DNA of 11,243 nucleotides from Deltaproteobacteria bacterium RIFCSPLOWO2_12_FULL_60_16. Lineage in GTDB: Bacteria; Desulfobacterota; Binatia; UBA9968. The notes under the pieces are model-generated. The model saw only the letters and a program-made list of their open reading frames with translations. It had not been told where the DNA came from and did not search any database. This document shows positions 7,739-11,243 of the stretch, piece after piece. The stretch lies in contig MGSR01000048.1 of assembly GCA_001798565.1 (NCBI GenBank), forward strand, positions 2,500 to 13,742. The letters run 5' to 3'. The position numbers were made by a program, and so were the translations under genes. Each line of letters opens with the position of its first letter. Within the stretch, counting starts at the first letter, position 1.

Positions 7739-8716
7739 ATGGAAACCGTCGTTAGCGGGGCGCGGCCTACGGGTCGCTTGCATTTAGGTCATCTCCACGG
7801 CGCGTTGACGAACTGGCTGCGCCTGCAGAAGGACTACCGCTGCTATTTTTTTGTCGCCGACTGGCATGCCCTGACTACCGATTACGCCTCGCCGCAGGGA
7901 ATCCAGCAGAGCACGCGCGAGATGGTCATGGACTGGCTGAGCGTCGGTCTCGACCCGAAGCGATGCGTCCTCTTCTGCCAGTCGAAGGTGAAAGAGCACG
8001 CAGAGCTGCATCTGCTCCTGTCCATGATCACGCCGGTGCCCTGGCTCGAGCGCAATCCGACCTATAAGGAGCAGATCCGCGAGATCGAGGGAAAGGATCT
8101 GTCGACGTACGGCTTCTTGGGATATCCCGTTCTGCAGGCGGCCGATATCATCATGTACAAGGCGCGCAAGGTGCCGGTGGGCGTGGATCAGGCGCCGCAC
8201 GTGGAGCTGACGCGGGAGATCGTGCGCCGCTTCAACCAGTTTTATGGCGCAATCTTCCCGGAGCCTGAGGTGCTGTTGACCGAGACGCAAAGGCTTCCAG
8301 GGCTGGACGGGAGGAAGATGAGCAAGAGCTACAACAACGCGGTCTTTCTCTCCGACCCGGCGAAGGAGGTCGACCAGAAGCTCAGCCGGATGATGACCGA
8401 CCCGGCGCGGGTGAGGCGGCAGGATCCGGGCGAGCCGGAGAAGTGCCCCGCCTTTCAACTGCACAAAATCTACTGCACCCCGGATGAGGTGGACTACGTC
8501 TCGAAGGGCTGTCGTACGGCGGGAATAGGTTGCCTCGAGTGCAAGAAGGTGATGATCAAGCATGTGGTCGCGGAGCTGGCGCCTATTCAGGAGAAGAGGG
8601 CGGGGTTTGAAAAGCGGCCGGCCGACGTGGACGATATCCTGGCCGCGGGCAATCGCGTGGCTCAGGAGCAGGCGGCCCGGACCATGGGCGAAGTGAGAAA
8701 AGCGGTAGGGCTTTGA
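7739..8716 (+). CDS. trpS: Tryptophanyl-tRNA synthetase with a probable Fe-S cysteine motif
   Basis: TrpRS charges tRNA-Trp in the cytoplasm. The 325-residue product has full family length and both class I signatures: HLGH at residues 15-18 (HIGH motif) after SGARPTGRL, and KMSKS at 193-197. The segment after KMSKS has cysteines at 236, 246, 258, 265 and 268. Four of them form C-x21-C-x6-C-x2-C, almost identical in spacing and numbering to the motif that binds a [4Fe-4S] cluster next to the anticodon site in Thermotoga maritima TrpRS. A cluster is therefore likely here, but that is inference. The ATG is 5 bases after the protease stop; AAGGG spanning that stop is the only nearby Shine-Dalgarno candidate. 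The last bases overlap the scpA start (TTGA, 8713-8716). I see no leader peptide or T-box-like element before it, consistent with operon expression. Confidence 0.97.
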   Translation: METVVSGARPTGRLHLGHLHGALTNWLRLQKDYRCYFFVADWHALTTDYASPQGIQQSTREMVMDWLSVGLDPKRCVLFCQSKVKEHAELHLLLSMITPVPWLERNPTYKEQIREIEGKDLSTYGFLGYPVLQAADIIMYKARKVPVGVDQAPHVELTREIVRRFNQFYGAIFPEPEVLLTETQRLPGLDGRKMSKSYNNAVFLSDPAKEVDQKLSRMMTDPARVRRQDPGEPEKCPAFQLHKIYCTPDEVDYVSKGCRTAGIGCLECKKVMIKHVVAELAPIQEKRAGFEKRPADVDDILAAGNRVAQEQAARTMGEVRKAVGL

Positions 8717-9483
8717 GCACGAGCGTAAAGTTAGAGGTCTTTGAGGGTCCTCTGGACCTGCTGCTGCACCTCATCAAGAAGAACGAGGTCAGCATCACCG
8801 ATATCCCGATCGCGACGATCACGGAGCAGTATCTGGCGACTCTGGAGCTGATGCAGAGCCTGAGCCTGGATGTCGCCGGCGAGTTCCTGGTGATGGCCGC
8901 TACCTTGATCCATATCAAGTCGAGAATGCTGCTGCCGCCGGGCGAGGAGGAGGACGAGGAGGAGGAAGGAGGGGACCCGAGGGAGGAGTTGATGCGCCGG
9001 CTCCTGGAGTATCAGCGCTTTAAAGAGGCCGCCGAAGAGCTGGAGCAGCGGGAGATCCTCAAGCGCGACGTTTTCGCCAGGCGCCCGGAGATTCCGGACG
9101 AGATCGAAGCGGGCGGCTTCGAAGGGGTGTCGCTCTTCGACCTGATCTCGGCCTTGCGCCAGGTCCTGGAGCGGTTTCCCGAGGAGAGGGTCCATGAGGT
9201 CACGCTGGAGAGGATATCGGTCCGGGAGAAGATGAGCCTTCTGCTGGACGATCTCCATCGGCGGGGCAAGGTGGTTTTTCAATCGCTTTTCGAGGCCGCT
9301 GCCTCCAGGCTGGAAATCATAGTCACTTTTCTCGCCATGCTGGAGCTGGTGAAGATCCGGGCGGTGCGCGTACTGCAGGAGGAGCGCGACGGGCCGATCG
9401 TCCTTGAGTTGGCGGCCCCGCTCGAAGACATCCAGGAACGGATGGCACAGGGAAAAATAGAGGGGGAAGGCGATGGAGCGTGA
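8713..9483 (+). CDS. scpA: Segregation and condensation protein A (Smc kleisin)
   Basis: ScpA is the kleisin that bridges the two Smc heads and, with ScpB, forms the bacterial condensin that compacts and separates newly copied origins. The 256-residue product has the family N terminus, KLEVFEGPLDLLLHLIKKNEV, followed by the Smc-neck-binding helices with LVMAATLIHIKSRMLLP (about 60-76). Then come an acidic stretch (GEEEDEEEEGGD, about 77-88), a central ScpB-binding region (about 90-160) and the C-terminal winged helix (about 175-235, including FLAMLELVKIRAVRVLQ), which binds the Smc cap. The start is a TTG that shares bases with the trpS stop (TTGA), with GGTAGGG just upstream. No ATG or GTG lies close enough to give the conserved N terminus, so the rare start is probably real and coupled to trpS. 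It overlaps scpB by 11 bases. Confidence 0.95.
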   Translation: MSTSVKLEVFEGPLDLLLHLIKKNEVSITDIPIATITEQYLATLELMQSLSLDVAGEFLVMAATLIHIKSRMLLPPGEEEDEEEEGGDPREELMRRLLEYQRFKEAAEELEQREILKRDVFARRPEIPDEIEAGGFEGVSLFDLISALRQVLERFPEERVHEVTLERISVREKMSLLLDDLHRRGKVVFQSLFEAAASRLEIIVTFLAMLELVKIRAVRVLQEERDGPIVLELAAPLEDIQERMAQGKIEGEGDGA

Positions 9484-10048
9484 TCAGTTGAAGTCGGTTC
9501 TGGAGAGTCTGCTTTTTGCCTCCGAGGCTCCGTTGACGGTCTCCCGCATAGGCGAAGTGCTGGAAGGCGCCGACAAGCAGGAAATCGCCGGGCTGTTGGA
9601 GGAGCTTAAGACCGAGTACGAGGCATCGGGAAGGGGTTTCCGGCTGGCGGAGGTGGCCGGTGGCTTTCAAATGAGGACGCCGAAAGAAAACGCCGAGTGG
9701 GTGAAGAACCTCTTTCGCGGCCGCCCGGCGCGTATGAGCAAGGCCACGCTGGAGACTCTCGCGATCATCGCCTACAAACAGCCCGTCACCAGGGCGGAGA
9801 TCGAGGTGATCCGCGGAGTGGATGTGGACGGGGTGCTTTCCACCCTTCTGGAGCGCAGGCTGGTGCGGATCGTGGCGCGCAAGGATGTCCCGGGCAGGCC
9901 CTTCCTTTACGGCACCACGCAAGAGTTTCTCGAGACGTTCAATCTCAAAGATCTCTCTAATCTGCCCACGCTGAAGGAGATGGAAGAGATGACGCTGCCC
10001 CCCGAGAACCAGGACGCCGCCAACAAGGAAACGAGTAGTAAGGAGTGA
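9473..10048 (+). CDS. scpB: Segregation and condensation protein B
   Basis: ScpB is a dimeric partner of ScpA in the Smc condensin complex. The 191-residue product has two winged-helix domains: about 1-80 (LKSVLESLLFASEAPLTVSR, then GFRLAEVAGGFQMRT) and about 88-165, with the family hallmark LETLAIIAYKQPVTRAEIE and then IRGVDVDGVLSTLLERRLV and GRPFLYGTTQEFLETF. The tail after about 170 is polar and acidic, as is usual. Length and order match the family. The ATG lies inside the end of scpA, with an 11-base overlap and a G-rich Shine-Dalgarno sequence (GGGGGAAGG) directly before it. This points to coupled translation and matched amounts of the two subunits. rluB follows after 4 bases. Confidence 0.96.
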   Translation: MERDQLKSVLESLLFASEAPLTVSRIGEVLEGADKQEIAGLLEELKTEYEASGRGFRLAEVAGGFQMRTPKENAEWVKNLFRGRPARMSKATLETLAIIAYKQPVTRAEIEVIRGVDVDGVLSTLLERRLVRIVARKDVPGRPFLYGTTQEFLETFNLKDLSNLPTLKEMEEMTLPPENQDAANKETSSKE

Positions 10049-10055
10049 AGGGATG
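10040..10055 (+). promoter_or_regulatory. Strong ribosome binding site and start of rluB
   Basis: AAGGAG (10040-10045) sits seven bases before the ATG at 10053-10055 and overlaps the end of scpB, whose TGA is at 10046-10048. This is the clearest Shine-Dalgarno sequence in the window. Confidence 0.8.
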
Positions 10056-10775
10056 GAAAGGCTCCAGAAGATCCTGGCCCGCGCCGGCCTGGCGTCGCGG
10101 CGCGAGGCGGAGAAGTGGATTCAGGAAGGGCGCGTGACCGTAAACGGGACGGTGGTCCAGAAGCTCGGCACTCGGGCGGATCTCGTCAAGGACAAGATCA
10201 AAGTCGACGGCAAGCTCATCCGCCGGCCGCCTCCTCTCTATTATCTGTTCCACAAGCCCGCTCGGATGATCGCCTCGATGCGCGATCCCCAGGGACGGCC
10301 GAGCGTGGGAAAATTGCTGGAGGGCTGGGGGAAAAGGGGCCGTCTGTTTCCCGTCGGGAGATTGGATTTCAACTCTTCAGGACTCCTTATCCTGACTAAC
10401 GACGGCGAGGCGGCCCAGCGGCTCATGCATCCCCGCTACGGAATCAAAAAGCTCTATCGCGTGAAACTGAGCGGCTGTCCTTCCGAAGAGGAATTGGGCC
10501 GCCTGCGCAAGGGCATCCGGCTGGAGGACGGCGTGACGGCGCCGGCCAAAGTTCGCGTCGTGGAGGCGCTGAGGAAGAATGCCTGGGTCGAGATCGAGAT
10601 CGGCGAGGGGCGCTACCGCGAGGTGCGCCGGATGTTCGAGGCGCTGGGCTACTTCGTGGAAAAGCTGATCCGGATCCGTCTGGGGCCGGTCCATCTCGGT
10701 TTGCTCGCCCCCGGAGAGATCCGCCCGCTATCCGTCCAGGAAATCACCACCCTAAAGAAATCAGTCGGCCTGTAG
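10053..10775 (+). CDS. rluB: 23S rRNA pseudouridine synthase, RsuA/RluB/RluE/RluF family
   Basis: The enzyme turns a specific uridine of rRNA into pseudouridine; RluB acts near the peptidyl-transferase centre of 23S rRNA (U2605 in E. coli). The 240-residue product starts with an S4 RNA-binding domain (about 1-60: ERLQKILARAGLASRREAEK, then GRVTVNG), followed by the catalytic domain. The catalytic aspartate is Asp105 in PVGRLDFNSSGLLILTNDG. KLYRVKLSG and the EGRYREVRRMFEALGY segment (about 187-202) are further family signatures. It lacks the long C-terminal tail of E. coli RluB, which is common outside gammaproteobacteria. The position just after scpA-scpB matches the common scpA-scpB-rluB order, so RluB is the best assignment, though family members are hard to separate by eye. 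It is the last gene of the block; no T-rich intrinsic terminator follows its TAG. Confidence 0.93.
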   Translation: MERLQKILARAGLASRREAEKWIQEGRVTVNGTVVQKLGTRADLVKDKIKVDGKLIRRPPPLYYLFHKPARMIASMRDPQGRPSVGKLLEGWGKRGRLFPVGRLDFNSSGLLILTNDGEAAQRLMHPRYGIKKLYRVKLSGCPSEEELGRLRKGIRLEDGVTAPAKVRVVEALRKNAWVEIEIGEGRYREVRRMFEALGYFVEKLIRIRLGPVHLGLLAPGEIRPLSVQEITTLKKSVGL

Positions 10776-10793
10776 TTCTCTGAAAAAAATTCA

Positions 10794-10999
10794 ACTGGAA
10801 AGCTCGCTCGGGGGCCTGCTTCGCGCGCCCAAAGCAATGGGGGTAGCTCAGGGACTCGCCTCACGCGCCGAAAGCAATAGACCTGTGGTTTCTTTGAACC
10901 TGCACGACTGGTGCTTTCGGCTTGCTCAGCGAGCCCCCTCGCTTTACGGACCGACCGAGGGGAGCGCGAATGAGGCTGCGGACGTCCGACTGGAAAGCT
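10794..10999. repeat. 11-base direct repeat ACTGGAAAGCT flanking the hairpin cluster
   Basis: ACTGGAAAGCT occurs exactly at 10794-10804 and 10989-10999, 195 bases apart, on either side of the three hairpin units. The second copy directly follows the palindrome CGGACGTCCG. It could be a target-site duplication or the end repeats of a small non-coding mobile element; chance or ordinary repeat decay is also possible. Confidence 0.4.
10810..10938. repeat. REP/BIME-like cluster of three hairpin units
   Basis: Three units share the plan GGGGGC or AGGGAC, then exactly 15 bases, then AAAGCA. Unit 1 (10810-10836, +) folds with GGGC/GCCC and TGC/GCG arms around a TTC loop, with one C:C mismatch. Unit 2 (10850-10876, +) has the same length and flanks but a weaker stem; units 1 and 2 both continue as AAAGCAAT. 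Unit 3 (10912-10938, minus) contains a 7-bp stem with a TCA loop (10919-10935), including one G:T pair. Two direct units plus one inverted unit, 35 bases apart, is the layout of REP/BIME clusters. No RAYT transposase gene is in the window. The shared form is seen directly; the REP label is inference. Confidence 0.55.
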
Positions 11000-11036
11000 T
11001 CGGTTTAACCAGAGGTCTATCGGCCGCAGCCGACGG

Positions 11037-11069
11037 TTCGACTTTGCTCACCGCACTGAGCCTGTCGAA
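11037..11069. repeat. Dispersed-type palindromic repeat, TTCGAC/GTCGAA hairpin
   Basis: TTCGAC (11037-11042) pairs with GTCGAA (11064-11069), and GCTCA (11046-11050) pairs with TGAGC (11057-11061), separated by a small TTT/CT internal loop and closed by a six-base loop. The TGAGCCTGTCGAAG core is one I recognise as a frequent intergenic palindrome in many environmental bacterial genomes. A related, poorer hairpin (TCGGC 11113-11117 with GCCGA 11130-11134) follows. The function is unknown; it may be a small mobile repeat or an RNA hairpin. Confidence 0.55.
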
Positions 11070-11188
11070 GTGGAGCGCGTTCCCCGAGGGAGCTATTGCA
11101 TCGATCTTGACTTCGGCGAGCTCAGTCGAGCCGAGAGACGCCTCCGGCGGTAAGCCTCGTTCGGCGGCCTGCCTCGCTCCCCGGTTTA

Positions 11189-11243
11189 GTTACTGGTTAT
11201 TGGTATATTGGTTATTGGCCTTGGAGTTCACGATTAACCAATA
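11189..11243. repeat. Degenerate GTTAYTG heptamer array with inverted copy at the window edge
   Basis: GTTACTG, GTTATTG, GTATATTG (8 bases) and GTTATTG follow each other head to tail from 11189 to 11217. TATTGGTTA (11206-11214) then reappears inverted as TAACCAATA at 11235-11243, the last bases of the window, so a hairpin or longer palindrome may continue outside. The patch is clearly more AT-rich than its surroundings. Confidence 0.5.

Larger units (their letters stand above)
10776..11243. other. Gene-free, repeat-rich tail after rluB
   Basis: I see no credible reading frame, tRNA or rRNA in these 468 bases. Two AT-rich patches (GAAAAAAATTC near 10782-10792 and 11185-11243) bracket a GC-rich core. 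The core holds a cluster of three hairpin units, an 11-base direct repeat, a CGGACGTCCG palindrome (10979-10988) and a TTCGAC/GTCGAA hairpin. The strong hairpins could protect or end the operon transcript, but none is followed by a clear T run, so no terminator is annotated. Confidence 0.7.

Noticed and set aside
10837..10900. tRNA-like start (GGGGGTAGCTCAG) followed by GGTT...AACC resembling a T-arm.
   Set aside because: There is no anticodon stem, the T-loop lacks the TTCGAA pattern, and no 3' acceptor strand complementary to the start is present.
10919..10950. Intrinsic terminator after rluB.
   Set aside because: The hairpin at 10919-10935 is strong, but it is followed by CCCTCGCTTTACGG rather than a T tract and lies about 140 bases past the stop codon.
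11186..11243. A dif-like XerC/XerD site, considered because xerD is nearby and the patch is AT-rich.
   Set aside because: The heptamer pattern does not match the two 11-base arms and 6-base spacer of known dif sites.

Overview
The window is a GC-rich bacterial segment in which every gene lies on the + strand. From about base 1 to 10775 it is almost wall-to-wall coding. The last 468 bases hold no gene but several repeat structures. Nine genes are present, the first cut by the window edge: mutS (3' part), a secreted AMIN-domain N-acetylmuramoyl-L-alanine amidase, glnD, xerD, an M50 site-2-protease-like membrane protein, trpS, scpA, scpB and rluB.

Neighbouring genes overlap by 4 to 11 bases or are separated by only 4 to 45 bases, and no promoter- or terminator-like signal is visible between them. 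The simplest reading is one long co-transcribed housekeeping block. Several products act on the chromosome or the division site: MutS corrects replication mismatches, XerD resolves chromosome dimers, ScpA and ScpB are the partners of Smc, and the amidase splits peptidoglycan between daughter cells. GlnD (nitrogen sensing), TrpRS and RluB (translation and rRNA modification) complete the set. scpA-scpB-rluB is a widely conserved trio.

Organism (inference): the secreted AMIN-type amidase and the bifunctional GlnD suggest a Gram-negative bacterium. The gene order recalls deltaproteobacterial/Desulfobacterota-type or related uncultured lineages, from memory and not from a search. TrpRS carries a four-cysteine motif like that of the [4Fe-4S] TrpRS of Thermotoga maritima.

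The tail (10776-11243) is the least ordinary part. It contains three related units of the form GGGGGC/AGGGAC-N15-AAAGCA (two direct, one inverted) that fold into small hairpins, like a REP/BIME cluster. It also contains an 11-base direct repeat, a separate TTCGAC...GTCGAA hairpin of a type I recognise as widespread in environmental genomes, and a short degenerate GTTAYTG heptamer array at the edge. I see no defence system, prophage, CRISPR array, tRNA or rRNA. No clearly new gene system is present; the best leads are the repeat-rich tail, the Fe-S TrpRS motif and the domain layout of the amidase.
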